DNA of 64,000 nucleotides from G965197405 sp965197405 (GCA_965197405.1 OZ240206.1:2418001-2482000), one strand, 5' to 3'; positions 24,715 through 34,407 are shown, counted from the first letter of the stretch. The notes: generated from the letters alone by a model not told the origin. A program made the numbers and translations.

Positions 24715-26226
24715 CTACCTAAACAATTCGTCAGCGCGAGCTTTCCATAACCCAATGTCGTCGAGTCGCGCCGAGTAAGAACTCGTCTCTCTACGATACC
24801 CGGAATCGCGTTCGCCACGGTACGAGAGCCAGTTAAAGCTCCCCCAGGCACAGAACTGTGAGTCGCAGATAATGAACTTTTCGTGAGTCTCGGCGAGTTT
24901 AATCGTCAAATTGTCTCTCAGGTCCCTTGGGATCAAATCCCGAAGCTTGGAGAGGACAGCGTTGCCCTTTTCCCTGTTGCGGGACGCTTCAGGCCCACGT
25001 TTGCGAATACCAAGTCCCCAGGCGATCCTCACCTGGACGCCCCTGCCGATTGCGGCTGCCAGCATCCGGCAGACCTCATCATCGAAGGCATACGGGTCTA
25101 TCCAGGCCGAAACCAAAGTGAGCTCCGCAGAGGCATTGCCAATGGCGGTCAACAACACCTGTCGGTGTTCTTCGGTCTTGATCAGCCGGATTTGTCCTTC
25201 CGTAATTGAGGTCAGTTTGCTCTCCCTTTCCTCCAACAGTTGTTCCAGTTGGAGTTTTTCCGACTCCAGGGTCTTGACCCGAGCCTCAAGGTCAGAACGT
25301 TCCTCTTCGTCTTGGGTAGTTCCTTGTGTTGCCCTCGCTTCCGCAACGGCTCTCTCGGTTTCTGTAACTTCCTGATCCAGGTCATCGATCTCTTGAAGGA
25401 GGCTGGATTCTTCCTGAGAAAAGGCTTGGGGCCGGATCCAATCAGTGAGTTGGTCTGCCTTCAGGTCATCCGGGACCAGATCTACCCCGCGGTCTGCCAG
25501 CCTCTGCAAATAGGCAGATTCCTCTTCAAGATATTGCTGAGCCTGAAAAGCGGCAAAGAACGACTTGTCACTGTTCACCGCATCTAACTTGACCAGAATA
25601 ACGTCATTCCGGTACTTGAGCCTCACGTCTTTGATATCCGATACTTCCAGAATTTCTACCCTGTCCCGCTGCCGTCCGTAAAATCGCTCGTAGTCCCTGA
25701 CTTCGTCGGTCCGGACGTTGCCAAGGCGTGGCCTCCGGGGGCTCGTGGAGGGAATGAACAAACCGTCTTTCCTTACCTCATCCCGGTCCAGCAGTTGCCG
25801 GACATCTGTATCAAGAATTCTCCTGGTCAGGGGGTCGTAAGGGACCCTGATATGTTTGTTCCTGGGCCGCCTGGTCCTTCCTCTGTCTCGGAGGACCTGC
25901 CTTCCTGAATCAGTAATACCGATGCCGGGCCCAGGAGACTGTGTGACCAGGTTCTCTCCAAGAAGTTCCGCAGCGGCGCTTGCTACGTAGTTCTGGGACA
26001 TACCCAGCATTCTGCCGATTTCTGCCGGTTGCGTTACCTTTAGGTTCGACAGATGGAGCACAAATCTAGCCGGAGTGGACAGTTCGTCTTCTGCGATTTC
26101 GGTCACCTTCAGACGCAACTCGTAGACTGGCAAGCAAACCCGAAAAGGCACGTCGACTTTGTGGTCCGGGAACCGGCGTTTTGCGCGGGCGGCGACGTCA
26201 TTCAATTCGTTGTGGGTAGTATTCAT
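24715..26226 (-). CDS. mkoB: PLD-family nuclease of a Mokosh type I system (MkoB)
   Basis: 503 residues from ATG 26226, overlapping the kinase-helicase stop as ATGA. N-terminal winged-helix (LSTPARFVLHLSNLKVTQPA and GENLVTQSP), a middle coiled coil (about residues 270-350, DLEARVKTLESEKLQLEQLL), then a phospholipase D-type domain with AELTLVSAWIDPYAFDD and the HKD motif HEKFIICDSQFCAWGSFNWL (about residue 450). Only one HKD is present, so a dimer would be needed for catalysis. In Mokosh type I a helicase-kinase protein works with a PLD nuclease against phage; the gene order here is the same. Confidence 0.8.
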   Translation of the reverse strand: MNTTHNELNDVAARAKRRFPDHKVDVPFRVCLPVYELRLKVTEIAEDELSTPARFVLHLSNLKVTQPAEIGRMLGMSQNYVASAAAELLGENLVTQSPGPGIGITDSGRQVLRDRGRTRRPRNKHIRVPYDPLTRRILDTDVRQLLDRDEVRKDGLFIPSTSPRRPRLGNVRTDEVRDYERFYGRQRDRVEILEVSDIKDVRLKYRNDVILVKLDAVNSDKSFFAAFQAQQYLEEESAYLQRLADRGVDLVPDDLKADQLTDWIRPQAFSQEESSLLQEIDDLDQEVTETERAVAEARATQGTTQDEEERSDLEARVKTLESEKLQLEQLLEERESKLTSITEGQIRLIKTEEHRQVLLTAIGNASAELTLVSAWIDPYAFDDEVCRMLAAAIGRGVQVRIAWGLGIRKRGPEASRNREKGNAVLSKLRDLIPRDLRDNLTIKLAETHEKFIICDSQFCAWGSFNWLSYRGERDSGYRRETSSYSARLDDIGLWKARADELFR

Positions 26227-29200
26227 AGGGAACTCACCAAGTTTGGCTGGATGATCTGGCACTCTTCAGGGTGCGACCGGATGTGGTTGAGAATGGACGC
26301 GAACGGATTCAATTGGGCGCCAATGGTGGCCGATTCCATCATGTAGCCGTCTCCGACAATCACGAGTAGATCTCGGGCTCGCGACAGCGCCACGTTGATT
26401 CTGCGCCGGTCCTTCAAGAAACCGATGCGTTGTTCGCTGTTCGACCGTACCGTCGAATAAATCACGACGTCGCATTCACGACCCTGAAATGAGTCCACTG
26501 TGGCGATTTCTATCTGGATGTTGCGCCAACGCTCCTGGTCTTCGGTGTCGACCCGGGTGGTCAGTAGTTCCACCTGAGCCGAGTATCCGGTTATCACGGC
26601 AACAGATGGGCTTCTTCGCCTCTCTCTGGACTTCTCTTCCATCTTCACCAGCAAGTCGAGGATGACATCCGCCTCGGCCGAATTCGCGAATGATTTACCG
26701 ACCCGGTTTTCCGCCCTATTAGGTGTCATCGAGGTGGATATCCATGTAACAGGAGCCGGCATCCAATCGAAGAGGAATTGCCGGGAACGGGTCCGGTCGC
26801 CGTTTCCAAGACGACCGTCATAAAATACGGAACTAATGAGGTTTCCGATGGCCGAGTACATCCGGTTCTGGGTGCTCAAAGTAGCGAGAAAATCCCAGTC
26901 CGATCCCTCCACTTGTTCGACCAAGGTCTGGAACAGACTGGTATCCAGACTGTGGCCGTCGGATGAAATGTTGGATTCGTCGCCCTTCATGTCCTCAACC
27001 ATGGGAGGCAATTGACGTTCATCGCCCACCAAGATTGCTCGCTCGGACTGGACGATGGGAATCAGCACCTCCGGCACGGTGGCCCTTCCAGCTTCATCTA
27101 TGATCGCCCAGTCGAACCCGGCTTCTCCCAGCCGCGCGCCCCCTGCCCGTTTGCCGCTGAATAAACAGGTCGCGGCAACGACTCGGGATGACTTGCCAAT
27201 CAATTCCTGGAAATCCTGCGTGAGACCAACGACCCTGGTCCAATCAGTGATTGTCCTTCTCAGTTCCTGGACCCGCTGGAGTTCCTGACTTGCGGGGTCA
27301 TCCGTATCCGAGCCTTGCTGGTTGGGTGATGCAGACGCCGTTATGATTTCGGCCAGTATCTCCTTTTCGTTCATCCCCTGCGTTTCTATTGGCGTAGGCA
27401 GCAATTCATTCAGCGCATCCATCTGTTCACTGAGCTCGCTGCGAGCCCTCTCTACCATTTCAGCAGTCGCCTCGATGGCCACCTCAGTTGCTTCGGACCC
27501 CGGTGAGGAATACTCCTGTTCGTACTCGTGGAGTTGCTCCGCTATTTCCTTAGCCTCAGTAATCCATTCCTCGATTGTTCCGGCAGCTTCCATCTCGGGG
27601 TTGTTATCCGGCTCGCCAGCTTTAATGGCGTCCCTGGCTTGGCGCTCATCCGAACGCAGTTTGGCCAGCTCGGGTTGGCATCTGTCCAACACCTCCTGCC
27701 GCCAAGTTCGGGCCCGCTCTGACAAAGTCCAACTTTCTCCACCGTGGCCGATTTTTTCAGAGCGTCCCAGCCTGACCATTTCCGGCGGAGGATCGCCGGC
27801 AGCATTTGCTATCTGCGTGAGGGTGTGGTCGACAGCAACGTTGGACTGAGAAGTGAGAAGAATTCGAGCTTCCGGTTCTCTCTTGAGAATCTGAAGAACG
27901 ATCTCGGTGATAACTGACGTCTTGCCCGTGCCGGGCGGCCCTTGGATCAGGAATAGTTCGTTGCTGGAAACAGCTTTGCTTACCGCAGCTTTCTGGTCGT
28001 CCGATAACCAGTCTTGAAAATAATCTTGCGGAGCTTCCGAGAACCGGGTCGCAGTTGAGGGATCTACGATTACCCGTGCCAGGCCAGGATTGACCATCTG
28101 CTCGTACAGGAAAGCGTTGACTGCGTTGGACTGTCGGCTGTTGGCAACCAGCGCCTCAGTCAGGTTGGTAGTCAAGAGTCCGAACTTGGGAACGGGTGAA
28201 TCGCTCCTTCGGAACCGGTTACTTTGCTTGGCCGCTTCGACGGTCCGGCCACGGATGTTCATAAGATTGCCTATTGACAACCTCGGTGCATTGGCGTTTT
28301 CCCTGACGGCGAGAGGGGCATCATCTTCCCAATCCAGGTCATCTGGAGGGAGGTCAACTAGGGAAAAACGCCAGTGGTCTGACTCCTCCGATACATTGGA
28401 GTACCTTAGCGCGGTTGCCTCCCCCTCGATGCGACTGCGGTTTCTGCTGAGCGCGACGTTCCAATTTTCTATGAAGTCGCGCCGTGACTGGCGCCGTTCA
28501 TCGGACACCTTCCCCACGGTCTCGTAGGTGTCGAGCTCCGAGAGCAAATGGGTCAGTTCCTCCGCTGCCTCCGAGAGTGTAGTGGCATCTTCTCCAGACC
28601 TGAAGCCTGGATTCACCGGGTCCCACATTGCGCGGTAGACCATCGACCGAACTTTTTCGCTGTCAAGATTGGGCGCATAGGGGGTTTGAACCGCCTTCAC
28701 GGCCAGCGCGTCTCCCTGTTCGTCAACGGCGCAAATGAGCCGTAGGGAATCTCCGAGGATAATGACGTCTCGGCTGTCTCGTCGGTCACGGCGGATGTGC
28801 ACGTCTTCCAGTTCCATCCCTCCGAGGTCTTCGATGATCACATCCGATACCGACTGGAAATCATCTGTCAAGGACAGATCAGCTGCCACGACATCTCTTA
28901 TCGCGGTCCTGGTTATCGCAAGGAAATGTGAGGGCAAGGTCTCATGGCGTCGGGTAACTTCCAGCGCGGATAATAGGTCCGACCCTCTGGAAAAACGCCG
29001 TTCCGGCTCCTGTGCCAGCATCCTCTTCAAGAGGTTTTTGATTGCGACGGGATGCTCTACGAACTCATCCACCATATCAGGGGATGGTCCCTCCAGGGGT
29101 GGTTCGTGGCCGGAAAGAAGATGGGAAAACACCGCCCCCAACGAAAAGAGATCGGATTCAGGTCCAGTCGGCAAGGCGGCTCGCTGCTCGGGCGAGGCGT

Positions 29201-29720
29201 AACCGCTGCTCCAAAATCCTGCCAGCGTCTCCCCGACAGTTAATTGTGTGAGGAGTTTGCTGATACCGAAGTCCGTTAGCATTGGCCGCCCGTTCACATC
29301 GAGCAGAATGTTGGACGGTTTAATGTCCCGATGGACAACATTTTCGGAGTGGGCGTGGGCCAGGGCTTCCGACAGCTCACGCATCACGCGATACGGTTGA
29401 AAACCACCTAGCTGGGAATGCAATTCGCCCTTCAAGTACCGGTCCAGTGAATACGGCTGATATTCCAATACCAAGTAAGGCGAACTGCCGTCATCAGGCC
29501 AACTGCTGCTCAGTAGCCGAACGATATTTGGGTGCCTCAATTTTCTTAAGGCGCTGGTCTCGCGCTTGAACAACTCCCTCTTGATATCGTCGCCATGGGA
29601 CTTGTTGAGGATTTTGACAGCCACCTGCGAGTTGCCGGATGCGCTATCCAGGGCCAGATATACGGAACTCATTCGTCCGTCACCAATCTGACCTTGCAGC
29701 ATGAATCGTTCTGTAATCAT
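26223..29720 (-). CDS. mkoA: Ser/Thr kinase-SF1 helicase fusion of a Mokosh type I system (MkoA)
   Basis: 1165 residues from ATG 29720 (an upstream in-frame ATG near 29768 is possible). Residues 1-270 are a Hanks-type kinase: GQIGDGRMSSVYLA loop, Lys36, HRDIKPSNILLD with Asp132, DFG at 150-152. The C-terminal half is an SF1 helicase of the COG1112/UPF1 type: IQGPPGTGKTS (about 590), a long charged insert, IIDEAGRATVPE (about 873), VGDERQLPP, VDSFQGRECDVVIYSTVRS and INVALSRAR. The pairing with a downstream PLD nuclease is the definition of Mokosh type I. The MITE at 29852-29984 lies in its upstream region. Confidence 0.88.
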   Translation of the reverse strand: MITERFMLQGQIGDGRMSSVYLALDSASGNSQVAVKILNKSHGDDIKRELFKRETSALRKLRHPNIVRLLSSSWPDDGSSPYLVLEYQPYSLDRYLKGELHSQLGGFQPYRVMRELSEALAHAHSENVVHRDIKPSNILLDVNGRPMLTDFGISKLLTQLTVGETLAGFWSSGYASPEQRAALPTGPESDLFSLGAVFSHLLSGHEPPLEGPSPDMVDEFVEHPVAIKNLLKRMLAQEPERRFSRGSDLLSALEVTRRHETLPSHFLAITRTAIRDVVAADLSLTDDFQSVSDVIIEDLGGMELEDVHIRRDRRDSRDVIILGDSLRLICAVDEQGDALAVKAVQTPYAPNLDSEKVRSMVYRAMWDPVNPGFRSGEDATTLSEAAEELTHLLSELDTYETVGKVSDERRQSRRDFIENWNVALSRNRSRIEGEATALRYSNVSEESDHWRFSLVDLPPDDLDWEDDAPLAVRENANAPRLSIGNLMNIRGRTVEAAKQSNRFRRSDSPVPKFGLLTTNLTEALVANSRQSNAVNAFLYEQMVNPGLARVIVDPSTATRFSEAPQDYFQDWLSDDQKAAVSKAVSSNELFLIQGPPGTGKTSVITEIVLQILKREPEARILLTSQSNVAVDHTLTQIANAAGDPPPEMVRLGRSEKIGHGGESWTLSERARTWRQEVLDRCQPELAKLRSDERQARDAIKAGEPDNNPEMEAAGTIEEWITEAKEIAEQLHEYEQEYSSPGSEATEVAIEATAEMVERARSELSEQMDALNELLPTPIETQGMNEKEILAEIITASASPNQQGSDTDDPASQELQRVQELRRTITDWTRVVGLTQDFQELIGKSSRVVAATCLFSGKRAGGARLGEAGFDWAIIDEAGRATVPEVLIPIVQSERAILVGDERQLPPMVEDMKGDESNISSDGHSLDTSLFQTLVEQVEGSDWDFLATLSTQNRMYSAIGNLISSVFYDGRLGNGDRTRSRQFLFDWMPAPVTWISTSMTPNRAENRVGKSFANSAEADVILDLLVKMEEKSRERRRSPSVAVITGYSAQVELLTTRVDTEDQERWRNIQIEIATVDSFQGRECDVVIYSTVRSNSEQRIGFLKDRRRINVALSRARDLLVIVGDGYMMESATIGAQLNPFASILNHIRSHPEECQIIQPNLVSSL

Positions 29721-29851
29721 CTCGTTTCCCGATTGACCTGATTCCTGGCGATTTTCACCGACCCCCATTCTCAGCTTTGACCTCGCATGAAACGCAACAC
29801 ATAATAGTACCACATCCGCTCGTTGTCCCAAATAGTCTGCTATCGAAAAAT

Positions 29852-29984
29852 CAGGACGATTGCAAAGTCGTCCAAGTGCCCAAACCGTTAGTCCTGAGCT
29901 TGTCGAAGGACGGGTAATCAGAATCCGTTCATGGTTCGACAGGCTCACCACGAACGGATTCTCACCGACTTGGCAATCGTCCTG
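29852..29984. mobile_element. 133-bp MITE with ISAs1-type ends
   Basis: Left end CAGGACGATTGCAAAGTC (29852-29869), right end complementary with one mismatch (29967-29984, GACTTGGCAATCGTCCTG). It is flanked by a perfect 10-bp direct repeat ATCGAAAAAT at 29842-29851 and 29985-29994. The left end is identical to the terminus of the ISAs1-like element at 63005. Inside are the dispersed palindromic motifs TCCTGAGCTTGTCGAAGGA and CCGTTC...GAACGG. It has no coding capacity. Confidence 0.9.
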
Positions 29985-29994
29985 ATCGAAAAAT

Positions 29995-30579
29995 CGGGAG
30001 GGGATGCGACATCGCGGCCACTTCACCTGAAGGTTGGCAGGCGGAGGCCGCACTGCCGCCATGGTTCTGGGGTATGTCAGGACCGAACTGGACCAATGGG
30101 GGCGGGGGCTGTTGGTGGGACAGCAAGCACATCAACTGGTCTTGTCTTTCTGGGTACGTAACAGCGATAATACACGCCCTAGCTCGGTGAGCCGCCGCCC
30201 TGACAGACTGATCCGATGGCCCGGCAAGGTTTAGGAGCGGCTCTGCCTACAACTTGACCTCCCACCGAAAAGTTCGCAATACGGTACGCTTAGACCCACC
30301 GGAACAGCTGTTCGTGTCAATGGTATGAGCAGTGGCACGATTGCTTAATTTTGCCCCGGTCCTGTCCAAATAACCGGTTCTTCCACACTTTAGGTGAGAA
30401 TTCGGAAAAGGCCCAATATTAGAGCGTAAGTTAGACTCGCACCGATGGGCCCCGTGCCCATCAGGCCTAGCTGCCCTTACTGCCCCGCCTATCTTCAGTT
30501 CCCTTCATCAAATTTGCAGAAGAGTAAACAACCGGGGCCACTTCAAGATGTTTACTTTCCTGTTCGCTTCAAAGCATCC
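29995..30579. other. Intergenic region, nothing recognised
   Basis: About 585 bases between the MITE and the dCTP-deaminase-like gene. Frames are short, without ribosome sites. No hairpin with a T-run was seen. Confidence 0.4.
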
Positions 30580-30720
30580 CTAAAACTTGTCCGTGAACAG
30601 CGATATGATATAGATCACTCCGGCAGCTCCTGCCGCGACCGTGGATAGCGACAGTGCTATGCCCACAAATTTCTTCCACCCGGAGTTGAAAAGAACCGTC
30701 CACATCCTATCGATTTGGAC
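30580..30720 (-). pseudogene. Detached membrane tail of the dCTP-deaminase-like protein
   Basis: A frame offset from the main gene encodes about 45 residues with one membrane helix, ending SLFTDKF. Sense of reading, position and the lack of its own start show it belonged to the gene above. Confidence 0.6.
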
Positions 30721-31373
30721 CCATCTCTTTGGAGTTCAGCGAGGGTATTGGCCCTGTATTCGTGAAGTCTTCTCTCCATCTCGGAGGCGTAAAGGTCATA
30801 CAGGGCATTGCTCAATGCCGAGTCGGCTGTATCGCGTACTCGGGCAATCATGGAGTCCTGAGATTCTTGACGACCAACGGTTGTACCTCTTTCAGGCTCT
30901 TCGTCCAGGGTCTGAAAGGCTATAGTAAAAATGGGCTCCCCTAGAGCTAAAGTCCAAGGCGTGGCCCTCATATTGATCAGCCTGATTGCGATAGGTCCCT
31001 CATAGCCAGAATCAACGTGGCCGGCGTTCAACGCAAGGATTCCCCTGAGGGCCAAATTGTTTCTTGAATATACGGTTCCACAGAGATCTGGCGGCATAAC
31101 AACGTCCTCCAGAGTCACTATGAAAACCATTTGTCCAGGTTGCACCGAAATGGTTGGCTGTTCGGCACGTGAGAGACTTGGGTCGTGGCTCAAAGTAATG
31201 ACACGTTGTTCATCCCGATTGGTGCCGGGTTCTTTCCAAATAGCAGTTCCGGCAGCGAGGTCATAGCTATCTGCCTCGATATCCAACTGACCGTTTCCGT
31301 CTTTTCGAGAGTGTCGAAGCAACTGACTGTCGTTGACCCGATCCTCAATTTGCCTCTTGGTTAGCACGCCCAT
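30657..31373 (-). CDS. dCTP deaminase/dUTPase-fold protein, C-terminal tail frameshifted
   Basis: 238 residues in the intact frame. The trimeric dUTPase-like core is clear: DSYDLAAGTAIW, SVQPGQMVFIVTLEDVVMP, TVYSRNNLALRGILAL and AGHVDSGYEGPIAIRLIN (the Asp-x-Gly-Tyr region that lines the active site). Near 30721-30735 the frame shifts: the other frame continues WVQIDRMWTVLFNSGW and a hydrophobic helix (FVGIALSLSTVAAGAAGVIY) to a stop at 30580, so the original protein carried a C-terminal membrane anchor. dCTP deaminases deplete dCTP in anti-phage defence; the defence setting here fits, but a housekeeping or sensory role is possible. Confidence 0.65.
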   Translation of the reverse strand: MGVLTKRQIEDRVNDSQLLRHSRKDGNGQLDIEADSYDLAAGTAIWKEPGTNRDEQRVITLSHDPSLSRAEQPTISVQPGQMVFIVTLEDVVMPPDLCGTVYSRNNLALRGILALNAGHVDSGYEGPIAIRLINMRATPWTLALGEPIFTIAFQTLDEEPERGTTVGRQESQDSMIARVRDTADSALSNALYDLYASEMERRLHEYRANTLAELQRDGSKSIGCGRFFSTPGGRNLWA

Positions 31374-31730
31374 TGGATTCCCTCCCGATAACCTGCTTCA
31401 AAAAGAAAGTCGGCTTGTTGCTGAAGTTCCTTCTTGAAGCAAGGGGGTATGTATGTGACCCGATAAGTTTGGCGATCCTCAAGCTTAGCCTGACAGCTTG
31501 ACGGAATCACGAAAGGACATCAATGGGGATGCTTGCTGAATCGTCCCATTTTGCGGCGTTCCGACTTCGTTCTTGGTGGATGATGGATAGAGTGCCCATT
31601 CCGTCATCGCTATGTTTGTATCCAGTTTTGCATCGTACCTGGTTTCAGCGCCAATCGAAGTGGGGGAATGAAAGGGGAGGAAGTGATTTTCCCTCAATTC
31701 CTATCGGACAGATACGCGGAAGGCGTGGTC
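31374..31730. other. Region upstream of the dCTP-deaminase-like gene, no gene recognised
   Basis: About 360 bases up to the target duplication of ISAs1 copy E. A minus-strand frame at 31485-31697 is open but has no recognisable features. It may hold a truncated gene interrupted by the insertion. Confidence 0.35.
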
Positions 31731-32049
31731 AGTCAAGAAGCAGGGCTATCGCATGAGGAAATAGAGGGTGATTAGAATAGAAAAGGGCTGCCGAGGATAG
31801 GTAGCAGAAGTTAGGCAATTGGGTGGAGGAAGGCGTGATGGGGGAAATGGAGAATGTGTTTGAGGGTCTGAACGACCCACGGAGGGTCAGCGGCCAGCAT
31901 CACTCGTTGCACGACATACTGGTTATAGCCCTGTGCACTCTGTTGTGCGGTGGGGAAACCTGCACCGACATGGCCCTGTTTGGGCGAGCGAAGCGCGAGT
32001 TTCTTGAGCGCTTTCTGAAGCTGGAAAACGGGATTCCCAGCCACGACAC

Positions 32050-32072
32050 CCCCGCTTTCGCGGGGGCAGGCT
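32050..32072 (+). repeat. 23-bp palindromic insert in ISAs1 copy E
   Basis: CCCCGC-TTTC-GCGGGG stem followed by GCAGGCT, lying between CACGACAC and CTTCTC in the codons for the conserved SHDTF motif. It causes the frameshift. The same insert is in copy F. Confidence 0.85.
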
Positions 32073-32641
32073 CTTCTCCCGAGTGTTCCGGTTGCTGGAC
32101 CCGGAGGCGTTCCACACCTGGTTTCTGGGCTTCATGGAACAGTTCGCCCAAGGTTGCCAAGGAGTGGTGGCCCTAGACGGGAAGACCCTGCGCCGGTCCT
32201 ACGACCGGGCGGAAGGGACCTCCCCGTTGCATCTGGTCAGCGCTTGGGCTGCGGAGCAGCGGCTGGTGCTGGGCCAACTGGCCGTGGAGGGCAAATCCAA
32301 CGAGATCACCGCCGTACCCAAGCTCTTGGAACTGCTGTCTTTATCGGGGACGGTGGTCACCGCCGATGCCATGCACTGTCAACGCCAGGTGGCCCAACTG
32401 GTAAGAGAGCAATCGGCGGACTACGTACTGGCCCTCAAGGGCAATCAGGGAACCTTGAACGACGAGGTGCGTTTGTTCCTGGATGACCCGGACACTCCCT
32501 TGGCTCAGGCTACCGAGGTGAGCAAAGGGCACGGCCGAGTCGAGACCCACACCGCCAGCGTGAGTGGCGATGTCGCTTGGCTGCAGGATATACACCACTG
32601 GCCCGGCTTGAAAGCAATAGGTAAGGTGACCGCCAGCAGGG

Positions 32642-33774
32642 CTATCGCATTTGGATTTTGGTGAATTGGGATAGCAATGTGGCCAGGTAACTGTTGTCCC
32701 ACCCGGCCCGTTTCAGTTTGCGTCTCATGGATCCTTTGGAGGGTTCCAGCCGGGCCAGATTAAGCGCCAGTTTGCGTAGCAGAGCCAGATTATCCGGGCA
32801 GTTGTCCTTCCGGTTTCGGGACTGGTCCTCATTGAAGACCACGTCCAGCACCCAGTGCAGTTGGTTCTCGATTCCCCAGTGGGCCCGTGCGATTTGGTTA
32901 AACCGCTCCGGCGGGAATGCCTGGCTCAGCAGGTAGTACCGGCTCTCGACGCTGCTATGGCCTCCCTCCTGGCGACTGGCGGTTATCTTCCCCACTGCCG
33001 CCAGTCCGGGCCACTGGTGCCGCTCCTGCAGCCAGGCCACGTCGCTGCTTATGCTGGCCGTCCGGGTCTCGATACGCCCGTGCCCCTTGTTGGTCTGGCT
33101 TGCCTCTGCCACGGTCGTGGCCGAATCGTCAAGGAACAGGCGCACATCATCGTTGAGAGACCCCTGATTCCCCTTCAGGGCCAGCACGTAATCGGCCCCT
33201 TGGTCCAGCGCCTGCTGGGACGGCCGTCTCTGGCAGTGCATGGCGTCAGCGGTGACCACCATTCCCGGCAGGGCCAGCATTTTCAGGAGTTTGGGCACGG
33301 CGGTGATCTCGTTGGACTTGCCATCCACGGCCAGTTGTCCCATCACCAGACGCTGTTCTGCGGCCCAGGCATTGACCAGGTGCAGAGGCGATTTGGCCTC
33401 GGCGCGGTCATAAGAGCGGCGCAGCGTCTTGCCGTCTATGGCCAGCACACCCTCGCAGCCTTGGGCAAACTGGCGCATGAACCCCAGAAACCACTTCTGG
33501 AATGCCTCCGGGTCCAACAGGCGGAACACTCTGGAGAAGAGCCTGCCCCCGCGAAAGCGGGGGTGTCGTGGCTGGGAATTCCATTCCTGAGCGGCAGGAA
33601 GGATTCCAAGAACTCCCGTTTGGAGTGCCCGAAGAGGGCCATGTCGGTACAGGTCTCCCCGCCACACAGTATGGTGCATAAGGCAATGACCAGTATGTCG
33701 TGCAATGAATGCCGGCCTGCGTTTCCACTCCGGGGATCCTCCAAGGGGTCCAGATCGTCGATCGCCATCCCCAT
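32642..33774 (-). pseudogene. ISAs1 transposase of copy F, frameshifted by the 23-bp insert
   Basis: ATG 33774 begins MGMAIDDLDPLEDPRSG and aligns with copy E throughout (HSLHDILVIALC, DGKTLRRSYDRAEAKSPLHL, HWGIENQLHWVLDVVFNEDQ). The palindromic insert at 33540-33562 shifts the frame at the same codon as in copy E. Copy F therefore transposed, or was mobilised in trans, after acquiring the insert, or ribosomes can shift over it. Confidence 0.88.
33540..33562 (-). repeat. 23-bp palindromic insert in ISAs1 copy F
   Basis: Same sequence and site as in copy E, on the opposite strand, so inherited from the common ancestor of the two copies. Confidence 0.85.
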
Positions 33775-34277
33775 CACCACAACCTCCACACTTCCCCTCA
33801 ATCAACCACTCCAAGAACGCCCCTATTATCTATCACCCGAACACCCTCCCATATCTCCCTTTCAAATGCGATAGCCCTGTGACCGCCAGTCGTCATCTGT
33901 ATGACCGGACCAGTGTAGAGACACGTTACTACCTGATGAGCCAACTCTTTACGCCGGAGCGGTTCAACGACATCGTGCGTAGCCATTGGGGCATCGAGAA
34001 TCAACTCCATTGGAGTCTGGACGTGGTGTTCAACGAGGACCAAGCCAGAAACCGCAAGGGGAATTGTGCTGAGAACCTGGCTTTGCTTCGAAAATTAGCC
34101 TTGAATCTAGCCCGGTTGGAACCCTCCAAAGGGTCAATGCGGGGCAAGCTCAAACGGGCTGGATGGGACAACGCATTCCTAGTCACCATGCTAACTCAAT
34201 TCGCCAACCTTTCCATGCGATAGCCCTGAGTCAAGAAGGGAGTTGACTTGACGATAACACAATGTTATTGTTGTGTA

Positions 34278-34407
34278 ATGATCCCAGATTTTAAATCCGA
34301 TGGCAACCTACCCCCGGAAATCCATTGGGCCACCTGGAGTGAAATCTGTGATAGGTTCGGTGCTACCCAGTGGCGTCGCGACCTGCTGCGCGGGTTACGG
34401 GCCGCTC
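34278..34407 (+). pseudogene. N-terminal fragment of a DUF6932-like protein
   Basis: From ATG 34278: MIPDFKSDGNLPPEIHWATW, then ICDRFG and RRDLLRGLRAAL, the characteristic start of the DUF6932 family (unknown function, often nucleotidyltransferase-like and near defence genes). The frame is cut by IS630 copy B at the TA at 34408; the rest of the gene is not found on the far side of the insertion cluster. Confidence 0.65.

Larger units (their letters stand above)
32637..33879 (-). mobile_element. ISAs1-family element, copy F (nested in copy E)
   Basis: 1243 bp with ends CAGGGCTATCGCATTTGGA and the complement of CAGGGCTATCGCATTTGAAA, flanked by a perfect 10-bp duplication TGACCGCCAG (32627-32636 and 33880-33889). 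Confidence 0.93.
31838..34223 (+). pseudogene. ISAs1 transposase of copy E, frameshifted and split
   Basis: ATG 31838 follows GGAGGAAG. The frame MGEMENVFEGLNDPR to NGIPSHDT is normal ISAs1 sequence, then a 23-bp palindromic insert (32050-32072) shifts the frame. Translation of the correct frame resumes FRLLDPEAFHTWFLGF, ALDGKTLRRSYDRAE, VTADAMHCQR, YVLALKGNQ up to KVTAS at 32636, where copy F is inserted, and finishes from 33880 with RHLYDR, HWGIENQLHWSLDVVFNEDQ and the basic tail. Removing both insertions restores one continuous transposase. Confidence 0.9.
31741..34228 (+). mobile_element. ISAs1-family element, copy E (host of a nested copy)
   Basis: Ends CAGGGCTATCGCATGAG and the complement of CAGGGCTATCGCATGGAAAG, flanked by a perfect 10-bp duplication AGTCAAGAAG (31731-31740 and 34229-34238). 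Without the nested element (32637-33879) and one copy of its duplication it is 1235 bp. Confidence 0.92.

Noticed and set aside
29852..29984. Promoter or riboswitch for mkoA
   Set aside because: The perfect terminal repeats and 10-bp target duplication explain the whole segment as a MITE.
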